From: Linum tenue
Taxonomy: Eukaryota; Streptophyta; Magnoliopsida; Malpighiales; Linaceae
Assembly (NCBI GenBank): GCA_946122785.1
Contig: CAMGYJ010000011.1
Span: 17,732,001 to 17,796,000 of the forward strand
Direction: 5' to 3'
DNA length: 64,000 bases
Shown: piece by piece, positions 11,226 through 21,947 of the stretch
Position numbering within the stretch: position 1 is the first letter of the stretch
Layout: every line of letters begins with the position of its first letter
Position numbers and translations under genes: made by a program
The notes under the pieces: model-generated
Told to the model about the DNA's origin: nothing
The model's database searches: none
The model's input: only the letters and a program-made list of their open reading frames with translations

Positions 11226-13238
11226 GTGTCTGATCAACAACGATCACCTACTCCACCAGAGGCTTCTTCATTCCCTCTTGTTTCTGTTCCAATCCCAACT
11301 CCTCCTATCCATGTCCCATACTCTATTGTTCCACCTGGGTCTTCTATATCTCCTCCTCATTCAGATTCATCCAAGGATGAAAGGGGGAATACTGAGCAAG
11401 AGATGACACCAGTTGTCCCTACTCCATCAACTGATAGTCATTATACTTATTTTGATTATGATGAGTAGGAACTGCATCCACAAGTTGATGTTGACCTGGA
11501 TGAGACTAATGTACTAGTCACAGGCAGACCTCCAAGGCATGTAACTCTACCAAGCAAGTATGCAGATTACAAACTGGACTCCTCTCTCAAGTTTGGAGCT
11601 TTTGGCAAGACAAATGCTGGTACCAGGTATCCACTTTGTTTAACTATTGATGCTTTAAGCCAAGAGGATAAATGTTATGCCCTCAATGTTTTAAACCAAA
11701 CTGAGCCTAGGACCTACTATGAGGCAGTTCAATATGATGTTTGGAATAGATAAATGAAAACAAAAATGCATGCAATTGAGGAAAATCAGACTTGGGATAT
11801 AGTGCCCTTGCCACCAGGAGCAAATGAGATAGGGAATAAATGGGTCTACAAGATAATATTGAATCCTGATGGATCAATTGAGAGGAACAAAGCCAGGTTA
11901 GTGGCTAAAGGTTACACACAAGTATATGGGATAGACTTTCTTGATACTTATTCACCTGTGGCAAAGATTAACACAGTTAAGACTTTCTTAGAAGTGGCAA
12001 GTATGAAGCACTAGGTATTGGAACAGTTAGATGTCTCAAATGCTTTTCTGCATGGAGATTTGGATGAAGTTGTTTATATGAAGATTCCCCTTGGTTTAGA
12101 AGTTCCCTCAAGCAGTGGCCAAAGGATGACCTGCAGATTGAAGAAGTCATTATATGGCCTTCAACAGGCCTCCAGGCAGTGGTTTGCCAAGTTGACAGGG
12201 TTCCTGCTGAAGTTTGGGTTTTCACAGCCAGCCTCAGATTACTCACTCTTCACTAAGTGGACTCATGGGAAAATCACAATGTTGCTTGTGTATGTGGATG
12301 ATATCATCCTGGGGGGAGATTCATGGGAAAATCACAATGTTGCTTGTGTATGTGGATGACATCATCCTGGGGGGAGATTCACAGAAGGACATAGGACAAC
12401 TGAAGGCTTCCCTCAGTAAATAGTTAAAGATTAAGTTGTTGGGGCCTCTTAAATATTTCCTTGGTTTAGAGGTAAACAGAAATCAAGATGGACTGGATGT
12501 ATGTCAAAGGAAATACTGCATAGAGTTATTAAAGGACACTGATAATCTAGAGTCTAAAGGTTGCAAAACATCCATTGATACCAAAGTGAAATTGAGTTCT
12601 AAGGGAACACCACTGGAGGACCCAGAAGTTTATAGAAGACTGGCAGGAAGATTGCATTACTTAACTATCACAAGGCCTGACATATTTTTTGTTGTTCAGC
12701 AACTATGTTAGTACCAGAACAGATCAAGGCATACACTTCAGCAGTGAAGCAGAGTTGAAGATGACAGCTTATAGTGACTCTGATTGGGCAAGTTGCCCTG
12801 ACACAAGAAGCTCTATCACTGGGTATTGCAACTTTCTTGGAACTTCTTTGCTCACCTGTAAAATAAAGAAACAGACCACAGTCTCAAGGTATTCCTCAGA
12901 AGATGAGTATATAGCACTAGCTCACTTGGTTTGTGAAGTAGAATGGCTGAAACGATTGCTGACAGAGTTGACAATTCAGGTACCTTTACCTATTGTGATT
13001 TATTGTGATAATAGATTTTCCCATTGATATAGCAGAAAATCTAGTTTTTCACGAAAGGATCAAGCACATTGAAATCGACATATATGTTACAAGGGAGAGA
13101 GTGAAGGTTGGAATGATCAAGCTGCAATATGTCAACACACTTGAGCAACTCGCAAACATTTTCACAAAGGGCCTGGATCGTTTCAGATTGAAGGAACTTC
13201 TAGTCAAGTTGGGGATCAAGTTGATACCGCCAACTTGA
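11226..13238 (+). pseudogene. copia reverse transcriptase and RNase H, multiply broken
   Basis: A proline-rich linker (11226-11468) is followed by RVT_2-type reverse transcriptase. Visible motifs are NKWVYKI (about 11837), [25 protein letters not shown] (about 12024), YGLQQASRQW, YVDDI (12290 and again 12348), LGPLKYFLGLEV and RLHYLTITRPDI. RNase H follows (YSDSDWA..PDTR.S.TGY, about 12769) and ends with HIEID...NIFTKGL...LGI to the stop at 13236-13238. Breaks include a TAG at 12012, the frame shift from a 58-bp tandem duplication, a stop near 12421 and frame changes near 12700 and 13010. Confidence 0.85.
12263..12378 (+). repeat. 58-bp tandem duplication across the YVDD active-site segment
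   Basis: Units 12263-12320 and 12321-12378 differ at one base (GATGATATC against GATGACATC). Each encodes MLLVYVDDIILGGDS. Because 58 is not a multiple of three, the duplication shifts the reading frame. Confidence 0.92.
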
Positions 13239-13581
13239 GGGGGATGACAGAGTAAAAGAGAAGAGGAAGGTTCCGATGATGTGCTCTCTTGGTACAGAAG
13301 AAGAAGAAGAAGAAATGCAAAACTGGTCTAAGCATGACTTGAAAGAAGAAGAGAAGAGAACAAGAAAGAAATGGTGTCGTGGAGTCTGGCTAAGGCGAAA
13401 CGGCAGCGTAGAGTTTATTTTACAGTTAGCCGTTAAACAACAATGTTTTATTTAATTTGAACTTATGATGTAGAGACTCCTGTCGTATTTTGGTTTAATT
13501 GCAATTTACAGCTATATAAGCTGAACGAAGGAGTCAGGTTCAGTTGAGATCCTTTCCCAAATTATTGCATCCAATTCGTTA
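13237..13581 (+). repeat. copia polypurine tract and 3' LTR
   Basis: The purine run GAGGGGGA (13237-13244) is followed by TGACAGAGTAAAAG, the LTR start. The LTR contains TATATAAG at about 13513 as a probable TATA box. It ends ATTGCATCCAATTCGTTA, matching the end of the truncated 5' LTR next to the primer-binding site. A similar LTR start (TAACAGAGTAGAAAG) is found in the minus-strand copia near 60.85 kb, so the two elements are related. Confidence 0.75.
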
Positions 13582-13613
13582 GAGATCATGGAAAAAAGTG
13601 GTCAAATCATCAA

Positions 13614-13744
13614 CTCCTGGACGTTCCCACAAAGCAATGTACCAAAACACCACCACCGTGTCTCTTGGCTTTGTCGACGAAATTGATGCATTCATCCAAG
13701 TACTGTCTCAAATTGGTATCTTCTCTATCAGCAACTTCCCTCAC
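13614..13744 (-). pseudogene. DSPTP1: DsPTP1-like exon with the HCx5R active site
   Basis: The exon encodes VREVADREDTNL... through HCFVGTSR, the P-loop with its catalytic Cys and Arg. It ends AG in phase 2; the next exon supplies T GCC ACC, restoring serine-alanine-threonine across the intron. The donor reads TT where GT is expected. The 3' LTR of the copia ends about 32 bp further into the intron. Confidence 0.72.
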
Positions 13745-13836
13745 CAAACGAAAAAGGAAACAAGAGTTTCAGTCCTAGAAGTTCCTATAAAGCACATATC
13801 TAGTGGAAAGTTAAGAAGATCATCACCTGCAATGCC

Positions 13837-13959
13837 CTTATAAACGAAATCATTGGGATAAACCGGAGCCAGGGAATTTGCAATAGTTAATACGTGAGTG
13901 GCGTTGTTGCTTTTCAACACACTCTTGTTGTTAGCAGCACTAAATGAGCCTAAGAACAA
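13837..13959 (-). pseudogene. DSPTP1: DsPTP1-like exon, start of the catalytic domain
   Basis: Forty-one codons (LFLGSFSAANNKSVLK... to NDFVYK) match the plant DsPTP1 core. An AG acceptor lies directly upstream on the minus strand. The expected GT donor after the final AAG reads GG, which suggests decay. Confidence 0.7.
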
Positions 13960-14046
13960 CTTTGATTATAGGAATTAAGCAGGAACAAGCATTGCCAGTA
14001 AGACTAGAATTTAAGAGATAGAGAGATGCATTTTTTTGGGTTGTAC

Positions 14047-14153
14047 ATCTTCAATGTGGCATGGAATGTTGTCCTCTTTCAAGCATCTTGAGAAATTTAT
14101 AACCTTTTGAATCGCAGCAATTTGGTTCTTCATCACACCATCAAACTGAGCCA
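14047..14153 (-). pseudogene. DSPTP1: DsPTP1-like exon, N-terminal helix region
   Basis: Thirty-five codons in frame (AQFDGVMKNQIAAIQK... to ...PCHIED) correspond to the helix before the catalytic domain. A CAAG acceptor-like site precedes it and GATGTACAA gives a GT donor at 14046-14045. The following exon begins LFLGS, so the joint reads as in the family. Confidence 0.65.
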
Positions 14154-14194
14154 CTTGACAGGAACATTGGAGCAGTGTAGTCTTCACTTGATAT

Positions 14195-15889
14195 AGTTAA
14201 TTAATTATTAACTTTAAAAGCACAAGTAACAAAATCACTATTTCATAAAGTCACATTACAAGAGGTGCTCTTTTGTAATTAACCAAAGCTTGAAGGTGTT
14301 TTTGTGCCATTAAGGTTCTAATGAATTAACTTATTACCTCATTAAAAGAGCAATTAATAACTCTTTAAAAGAACAAGCAACAAAACCACTATTTCATAGA
14401 GTCACATCACAAGGGGTGCTCTTTTTGTCATTAACCAAAACTTGAAGGTGTTTTTGTGCCATTAATGTTCTAATGAATTAACTTAGGGCTTATTCCATTA
14501 GAAAGCCCAAACTATTCAAAAAGTGTCATTTGTGTTCTAAACTATTCAATATGACAAATCTTGCATGAACTATTTTTTGTTAATGTTGACTGGCGTAGAT
14601 CATTAGTATTTATCGGAAAATCTAGTCAACGTCTATGTGGTTTGTGCCAGGTTTGTCATATTAATTAACTCTTTAAGAGAACAAACAACAAAATCACTAT
14701 TTCATAGAGTCACATCACAAGGGGTGCTCTTTTTGTAATTAACCAAAGCTTGAAGGTGTTTTTGTGCCTTAAGGTTCTAATGAATTAACTTAGGGCTAAT
14801 TCCACTAGAAAGCCCAAACTATTCAAAAAGTGTCATTTGTGTCCTTAACTATTCAATATGACAAATCTGGCATGAACTATTTTTTGCTAATGTTGACTGG
14901 CGTAGATCGTTAGTATTTATCGGAAAATCTAGTCAACATCTATGTGGTTTGTGCTATCATATTAATTAACTCTTTAAAAGAACAAGCACCAAAATCACTA
15001 TTTCATAGAGTCACATCACAAGGGGTGATCTTTTTGTAATTAACCAAAGCTTGAAGGTGTTTTTGCGGCTTAAGGTTCTAATGAATTAACTTAGGGCTAA
15101 TTCCACTAGAAAGCCCAAACTATTCAAAAAGTGTCATTTGTGTCCTAAACTATTCAATATGACAAATCTGGCATGAACTATTTTTTTGTTAATGTTGACT
15201 AGCGTAGATTGTTAGTATTTATTGGAAAATCTAGTCAACATTTATGTGGTTTGTGCCAGGTTTGTCATATTAATTAACTCTTTAAAAATAACAAGCAACA
15301 AAATCATTATTTCATAGAGTCACATCACAAGGGGTGCTCTTTTTGTAATTAATCAAAGCTTGAAGGTGTTTTCGTGCCATTAAGGTTTTAATGAATTAAC
15401 TTAGAGCTAATTCCACTAGAAAGCCCAAACTATTCAAAAAGTGTCATTTGTGTCCTAAACTATTCAATATGACAAATCTAACAACAACTATTTTTTTGTT
15501 AATGTTGACTGGCGTAGACTGTTAGTATTTATCGGAAAATCTAGTCAACATCTATGTGGTTTGTGCCAGGTTTGTCATATTAATTAACTCTTTAACAACA
15601 CAAGCAACAAAATCACTATTTCATAGAGTCACATCATAAGGGGTGCTCATTTTGTAATTAATCAAAGCGTGAAGGTGTTTTTGTGCCATTAAGATTCTAA
15701 TGAATTAACTTAGGGCTATTTCCACTAGAAAGCCCAAACTATTCAAAAAGTGTCATTTGTGTCCTAAAATATTCAATACTACAAATCTGACATGAACTAT
15801 TTTTTGTTAATGTTGACTGACGTAGACCGTAAGTATTTATCGGAAAATCTAGTCATCATCTATGTGGTTTGTGCCAGGTTTGTCATATT
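14195..15889. repeat. tandem array of about 308-bp units (five copies plus a partial)
   Basis: Units start at TTAATTAACTCTTTAA-type junctions near 14350, 14661, 14962, 15270 and 15580, with spacings of about 311, 301, 308, 310 and 310. A partial unit begins at about 14195. Each unit contains TCACATCACAAGGGGTG, AAGCTTGAAGGTGTTTTTG, AAAGCCCAAACTATTC and ATCTAGTCAACATCTATGTG-like blocks. I see no coding capacity. The array abuts the 5' end of the DsPTP1-like remnant. Confidence 0.9.
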
Positions 15890-16009
15890 GAGTAAGTTTA
15901 GAACACAAATGTCACACAGTGCATATAGTTCATGCCAGATTTTTCATATTGAATAGTTTATGACACCAATGACACTTTTAGAATAATTTTGGCTTCCTAG
16001 TGGAATTAT
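15890..16009. repeat. inverted copy of the array's element-like segment
   Basis: This segment reads as the reverse complement of the part of each unit from about TAATTCCACTAGAAAGCCC to the GGCATGAACTA region. It makes the end of the array an inverted repeat, which suggests the units derive from a terminal-inverted-repeat transposon whose interior was amplified in tandem. Confidence 0.65.
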
Positions 16010-17137
16010 GACAATTGAACCCAAATCAATGGGTATTCGACCCAGTTAAAACAAGTTGAACCAGGTGTTAACGAATTTTGTGTCGAGGATGAGTTTTACA
16101 TTATTTGTAATTGTCGGGTTGTGTTATTGTGACTTTATTAACATCTTGCCCTACTTGCCCTTGCTATTGTTTTAAACTTTTATTGTTTTGTTTTGTTTTG
16201 TTTTGTTTTCATAATTAAGTGAGTTGGACCCGACATTGACAATGAGTTTTACATGTTTAAATCAATGGGTGTTCGACCTAATGTCGACCCAGTTAAAGTG
16301 AGTTATACCCGGTGTCGACTTTATTAAAAACTTGCTTTACTTGCCTTTGATATCGTTTTAAAATTTCATTATCTTGTTTTGTTTTCATTATTAAGTTGTA
16401 CCCGATGTTGAGTTTATTAAAAACTCGCACTACTTGCCTTTGCTATCTGATTAAAGCGAGCTGAACTCAATGTTAACGAATTTTAGGTCGAGAATGAGTT
16501 TTGCACGCTTTTGTAATTGACGGGTTGGGTTGGTGTGAATTTGTTAAAAACTCGCCCCACTTTCCTTTGCTTTCGTTTTAAACTTTCATTATTTTTTCTT
16601 TTTATTATTAATGTTGAGGAAGTTTAGATCGACAACGAGGTTTACACGCTTAAATCAATGACAATTCGACCTAATTCTACCCGGTTAAAGCGAGTTGAAC
16701 TCGATGTTGACGAATTTTAGATTTTCTAACTATTTCTTTTAGCGACAATTGACCCAAAATCCAAAATGGTATTCGATCTAATTCGACCCGATGTTGTCGA
16801 ATTAATGAAAGTTTAAAGGATTAGTTGGGAAATGCTTGTTTCTTTGTTTTTAAATTTTGTTTTATCATTTTACCCAAAAAACTAAAAAATTGACCCGGTC
16901 AAAGCGGATTGGACCTGAATTTGATGAGTTTTAGATCAGGAGCGAATTTTACTTGTATTGACTATTTGGTGAAAGTTTGACGAATTATTTGGGAAAGATT
17001 TGCTTCTTTGTTTTATCATTTTTGTTCTCAAAACACTATTCCGTGGACCATTTCATAATTAAATGAAACTTTGGCGGTCTTTTGTTTTTTTGGTTGCTTT
17101 TCCTTCTTGCCATCTTCTTAGCCACAAAAATTTCCCC
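16010..17137. repeat. degenerate dispersed repeats built on GACCCG/GTTGA-type phrases
   Basis: Variants of phrases such as AAAGCGAGTTGAACTCGATG, TCGAGAATGAGTTTTACACG and ATTCGACC recur roughly every 150-250 bp, in the same orientation. A short (TTTTG)n run lies at about 16180-16212. There is no gene. It may be an old satellite or the interior of a decayed DNA transposon. Confidence 0.5.
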
Positions 17138-18587
17138 TGATTCGAGCTTAATTGTACACTTTTTATCACCGGTTTCCTTAGTCGTCTGAGCCATTTATAC
17201 TAAGGGAGGTTTGGTTTTACACTGGGTTTGTCTCGTTTTAATGTATTTCAGTCTATAGCAGGTGGAACCAACCCCAAAGTCGAAAGTTGGACGAAAAATC
17301 GCAAAATCGGGTCAAAGTATGGAGGCAACAGTACATCACGATGGAAGCAGTGAGTTCACAGTCAGTAAGACCATGAATTGGAGCAGGAAACCATGAAACG
17401 CCAGGCGCCCAGCGCCATTTTGGGTCTCACTGGACTCAAGTCAGTTCACGGTCGTATGACCGTGAACCTAAGCCAAAGAACGTGAACTGAATTAGTGAAG
17501 CGACGCGTTTTGGCCTGAGATCACGATCCCCGCCTTGAGTTCACTACCATGAACTGGGACCGTGATTTGAGCCCGACCTCGATATAGAAGGAGGCTTGAG
17601 CTGAAGAAAAAAGGGGTGAGGAGAACTTGACTGAGAAAACCTTCTTCTTCAACATTCTAGAGAGAGAAAGTGGCGAGCAAGAAGAGAGAAGAAGCTAGGG
17701 TTTCACTCCAAGGCAAGGATTTGGGAAAATCTTCCCCAAAGGAAGATCTCTTCTACACAAGGAAGGATTTAAGCATCTTCATGATGGTTTTTCTTCTTTC
17801 TCCTTGTGTTTTCCCCTCTCCTAGCATGAAGTAGTTTTCCTTTTCACTTGGCTATTTGTGAACCCTAACTTCTACCATGTGATTGATTGTATGGAATGAT
17901 TGTCTATGTGTGGGTGTGTTTTAATATAAATTTGGAGGTATTTTCATGGAAGATTGTGTTGTGTGTTTGCCTATCAATCTATTTGCCATTCTAACTTAGG
18001 TAGAGAGAAAACCCCATTTTGTTAAAGAGGCTTGTAAAGCTTGGTTTTCTTAAGCAAATCATATCTCCTCTATAGGTTAATGTAGGGCATCCCTCCCATT
18101 TTGTGTTGGCACCTAGGTTGATTGTGTTTTGACTGTCCGAATTCCAATTCGAGAGTGAATGTTTGTTTTAGTCCTTAATCGATTATGCCAAGAGAGCTAC
18201 ATTGGTAGCTTAATCCGAATTCCCTGGCCTAAAGACCGAGAGAGTGATGTTCCATCACTGGCTACACTTCCCTTGTGGTTCTCAATCACCTCCACCATAC
18301 ATTTTCAGTCATTTCGACAAGTCATGGTAGCGAGTTAGGCGGAGCTACACCCGAGTGAATCCTTCTCATTTAAGAGTCCAAACCAATTACTTTTACAACC
18401 GCTTTAATAGCATATCATAGTTTTCAATTAAACAACCAATCATTAGATAGTATTTCAAACAATCGAAGTAGGGGTATACGCACCGACCCGGGTTAATATT
18501 TAAACATACTTGCCCTATATTGCACCCAATTAAGGTTTATACTTGGGACCTAATTGGGAGTTTTATTGTGATATTCGGTACGAGTCA
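17138..18587 (+). repeat. 5' LTR of the outer gypsy element
   Basis: It begins TGATTCGAGC and ends CGAGTCA, short inverted ends. It matches the two-part copy at 31927-32301 plus 36586-37268. The U3 part contains palindromic GTTCAC/GTGAAC words. A perfect 10-bp stem with a 4-base loop lies at 17444-17467. Confidence 0.85.
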
Positions 18588-18593
18588 AGTTTT

Positions 18594-18611
18594 TGGCGCC
18601 ATTGCCGGGGA
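18594..18611 (+). other. gypsy primer-binding site (Asp tRNA type)
   Basis: TGGCGCCATTGCCGGGGA follows the 5' LTR by six bases. It is one mismatch from the tRNA-Asp-type site usual in Athila/Tat elements. Confidence 0.85.
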
Positions 18612-18739
18612 ACCAAACGGTCCGTTATTTTAAAAAGGTTGTTTGGTGTTAATTTAGCTTTTACTTTTCGCTTTTGTGTTTGTGAATCTTGCTTGTGTTA
18701 GATAAGTTGTGGTTCTTTTGAGTGTGTGCAGGGAGGCAC

Positions 18740-19064
18740 ATGACCTGGAGTAATCCTACACCTTTGGCGCCACTTGACGAGAATCTCAACCGCAATCTCC
18801 GACTCTTGGCTCGTGAGAGGGAGCTAGCGGAGGCAAGAAGAATGATAGAAGAGAGGGGACAATCACAAGTTGGTCCCGAAGTGGAAGTTGTAGTTGAGGA
18901 AGAGTTTGATTCTGAAGAGGAAGGAAGTGAAGCTGATATGGCGGCTAATCAACATGCTCAAGCTAGAGCGTCCGCGAGGAGCAACCGAAGACTATATGCT
19001 ACTATATGGCCCCACGGGAGGCGGATATTCAACCCGCCATTTGACATTCGCCCATGGCCGCCAA
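18740..19064 (+). pseudogene. gypsy gag, N-terminal part, cut by an LTR element
   Basis: The first ATG in frame after the primer-binding site is at 18740. The peptide (MTWSNPTPLAPLDENLNRNL...) has a Glu-rich charged region (VVVEEEFDSEEEGSE) and ends RIFNPPFDIRPWPP, where the insertion at 19065 interrupts it. The rest of Gag continues at 24226, in the same frame once the insertion and one target copy are discounted. Translation into the inserted LTR stops within two codons. Confidence 0.75.
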
Positions 19065-21932
19065 TGTAACACCCCGACATTTGGGTCTAGGTTGGACCGA
19101 ACGATTCGGTAGACGGTTATATATGAAGGATTCAACCGTAGGTTAGAGATCATAATAATAACTATTTTTTTATATTATTATCATTATCATAATTTCCACC
19201 CCCACCTATTTTGTTTCACCAGCAGCAACCAAAAAAAAGGAAGGAAAAGAATTTTTTTTTAATAAACCCAAAACCCACCTCCCATTAACCCCTCCCACTT
19301 TACGTTACCCCTCTCTCCCTCTGTCTCTCTATCTCCTTTCCGTTATCATCATTTTCCCTTCAATTTTATTGCCTGTAACAGAGAGAGGACTAGCACAGAG
19401 ATAAACCTGTCCAGAGAAAGAAGCTCCCCAGTCTCGTGGATTTTTCTGTCCAAGCGTAGCGACTAACAATAGCCGACGCCGTCCAGTCGTCCTGCTCCTA
19501 CGGCGCGGTCACCACCAGGCGATAGCGCCAGCGGACGATCCAAGGCCCTCGACATTGGTGTTTCACCTGGATTTGTTAAGGTAAGGTTCCCGACCTCCCT
19601 ATCCTCAAGCCCGATCTTTAAATCCTGGTTAAACCAACGTTTCACGCGATGAACATAGCTTCAACGGCGAACCGGAAATACTCAAACTCAGGCAAGCTTC
19701 GAAACCTTGGCACCATCTCATAGAGGGCAATCTTAGGAGCACCCCGGGTTTTACGGAATCGAATTTCGACATAGAACGAGTAAGAAACAAGCTAGGAAGC
19801 CTGGGACGTGAATCGGATAGTTCAGGTACCATTATGGGCAGTTCGAAAGGTTGGTTGATTATTTCTGTAATTTTACAGAGACGTGGGGTCAACTGAGTTG
19901 ACTAGAAAGTTATCAATTTGGTACCTGGTACTTGGGAATCTTACAGAATTCTTATTTTGGCCATAACTCGTTCGTTTGACGTCTAAACAAGGAACCGTCG
20001 GCACCTATGGAATCTTGGAAGCGAGGAGATTATTTTGTGAGCGAGTATGGAAATTTCAGAGTAGAATCAGAGTCGGTTTCGACGGATTTGAAGTGAGTGT
20101 AATGGGGTAAAATTAGGTCTGGCCATTCGGTTATTGGTTGCTGGTTAACCGGCCGGTTAAACCGATAATCGGCGGTTACCGGTTAACCGAATAATCGAAA
20201 AAGGGGCTGCGGGCGGTTGGCAGTAGCGAGCCTGGTCGTGCCGGTTAACCGACTAACCGGAACAACTAGCCGGCCTCAAGCAAAACGACGCCGCCGACTA
20301 TTTCTCCCTAAGGCCTCTACCCTTAAATCCCTAAATCGAGCAGACCCTCAAATCCCTCAATCTCTTCTGCGCATCGCGAGAGGCCGAGAGCCGAGAGTGG
20401 AGTCGAGAGCATCCTATCGGCACCGCCTGACGCTGCCGCTTGCCATCACGAGACGGCGAGAGTCGAGACCCTCCGCCATTGCCGCCGCCCGCCAGCCATC
20501 CCATTCCTTTCGCCGCCGCGAGCCCGCGAGCTGCCTCCTCTACTCGCCGGCGCCATTCGTAGCCAGCAGTCCGCCGACGCCATTTACCAAACGGCGACCA
20601 GTGCCCCTCTACTGTAGCCATTAAATTATGTAAGTTAGTTATATACATATATATGGTTAGACAATGGTGGTTTCTCATCTTGTTTTATGGGTTGTGTGTA
20701 ATCAATCTGTTGGCTGTGAAAATGACCGATTGTAGATATGAAAATGAAGTTAGTTATATAAATATATATGGTTAGGCAATGGTGGTTTCTCTTGGTCTTA
20801 ATTGGGTGCACAGTGGAAGGAATTAGGAATGGACTTAGGCAGTCAGAACCGGTTTCCGGTGCATGCCGCGGTTACTTCGGTTAACCGAACAACTAACCGA
20901 TAAACGACCGGTCGGTTGCCGGCTAACCGAAGCTTTTCTTCGGGCGGTTGGCAGTAGTCACATCCATTGTCTCGGTTAATCGGTAACCGACATTTCGGTT
21001 ATCGGTTATAATCGAACTAACCGAAATGCCAGCCCTAGGTAAAATCTCCGTCGAGGTCTTTAGTTTACGTTTTCTTTCAATTTCAAGTTATGCTAGTTAT
21101 TTTAAAGTAAGCGCGATTATGTGTGTGAGGCATCCCACCGCCTACTTAAGGTGGAGACACGTGTTGTGATGTGTATGTGATGTATGTTTGTATGTAAGAT
21201 GAACCCCCGGGCGGTTGGGCCACTACTGTAGGCGGTAGATGGTCGGGTCACTATTGGACGGCGATATGTAACGCAGTAGTTGACCAGGCATGGACTGGAC
21301 ACCGATACGTAACGCAGTACCATTGCCTTGACGATAGGAAACCGGACGACAAGACGTAACGCTCTGGTCCCTAGTGTTTATGTGTATGGGTTGAGGATAG
21401 AAGTAGAGCACTTCTATAAGATAAGGTTATGAGTAAAGATATTCCATAAGCTATTAAGTAACTATGTTTGAAGGATGAAAGCGAGAATGACTTTCTTCTA
21501 AGAAAGAACACCCGCTGATAATGTGTTTAGTAAGGGTTTTCTTAGGGAAAAGACAAGTAACGACGAGACTGGCCCCTTCTCACTCACCAGGTTGAGGAAG
21601 GGTTAACATACATGGTTTCCGAGAAGAAGCAAGGCGAGGCGAGCAACCATACCAGCATTGACAAGAAGTCAAGGAGCTCGTGAGGAGTTAGAGTTGGTTT
21701 GAGTATTTTGTTCGTGCCTATGAGTATATATACTGGAGGTTCAATGTTCAAGATTTTGGACTAAGTTGTTTTAAGTATTTGGTTTGTGATTGCCCAAGTG
21801 TTATGGCTTTTTGTTTGAAATTCTTAAATATTAACAGTTTGTTTATTTTATAATTTGGTTTGGGTTGCTCCAGAGTAACCAGTTTTCTGTTTGAGTGATT
21901 GTTTGGTTTTTAAAAAAGGTCAGGTTGTTTCA
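19065..21932 (+). repeat. LTR1 of the coding-free LTR element
   Basis: It starts TGTAACACCCCGAC and ends TTGTTTCA. The segment 21046-21690, which contains three GTAACGC words, is absent from LTR2. A hAT-like element occupies 20114-21037. Confidence 0.88.
20114..21037. mobile_element. non-autonomous hAT-like element inside LTR1
   Basis: Ends TAGGTCTGGCCATTCGGTT and (reverse complement) TAGGGCTGGCATTTCGGTT are near-identical inverted repeats. GGTAAAAT is duplicated perfectly at 20106-20113 and 21038-21045. Subterminal regions are filled with GGTTAACCG-type repeats on both sides. The interior holds a GC-rich stretch (about 20280-20620) and two copies of a 46-bp block (about 20632 and 20748). 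There is no transposase. Confidence 0.93.
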
Positions 21933-21935
21933 TTT

Positions 21936-21947
21936 TGGTATCAGAGC
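21936..21947 (+). other. primer-binding site of the coding-free LTR element
   Basis: TGGTATCAGAGC lies three bases after LTR1 and is complementary to initiator tRNA-Met. Confidence 0.88.

Larger units (their letters stand above)
4690..13581 (+). mobile_element. degenerate Ty1/copia retrotransposon, nested insertions inside
   Basis: The order is copia-like: primer-binding site, gag, zinc knuckle, protease, integrase remnant, reverse transcriptase, RNase H, polypurine tract, 3' LTR. The 5' LTR is reduced to roughly 50 bp; its end (ATTGCAT.CAATTCGTTA) matches the end of the 3' LTR. The coding region carries many stops and frameshifts, and the integrase core is deleted. Two later insertions interrupt it, at 5822-9646 and 10460-11126. 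The whole unit lies antisense in an intron of the DsPTP1-like gene. Confidence 0.85.
4505..14153 (-). pseudogene. DSPTP1: DsPTP1-like dual-specificity protein phosphatase, split by a copia element
   Basis: Four exons on the minus strand match plant DsPTP1, a dual-specificity tyrosine/serine-threonine phosphatase. From 5' to 3' they are 14153-14047 (KNQIAAIQKVI region), 13959-13837 (FLGSFSAANNK...NDFVYK), 13744-13614 (DREDTNL...HCFVGTSR, the HCx5R active site with catalytic Cys) and 4664-4505 (ATIVFAYPMKKHGM to the stop). No exon contains a stop, and exon lengths fit the family. The first part of the protein is missing: sequence upstream of 14153 runs into a tandem repeat. The last intron holds an antisense copia of about 8.9 kb. 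The splice sites after exon 2, before exon 3 and after exon 3 lack canonical GT/AG, so I call it a pseudogene. A functional gene with a giant intron is not excluded. Confidence 0.75.

Noticed and set aside
14195..15889. CRISPR-like or centromeric satellite array
   Set aside because: Units are about 308 bp with no spacers, only five copies, and carry transposon-like inverted ends. This is not a CRISPR array and is too short to call a centromeric satellite.
20217..20678. Long opposing ORFs inside the hAT-like element
   Set aside because: They are low-complexity Arg/Ser/Pro-rich translations of a GC-rich tract on both strands. No transposase motif is present.
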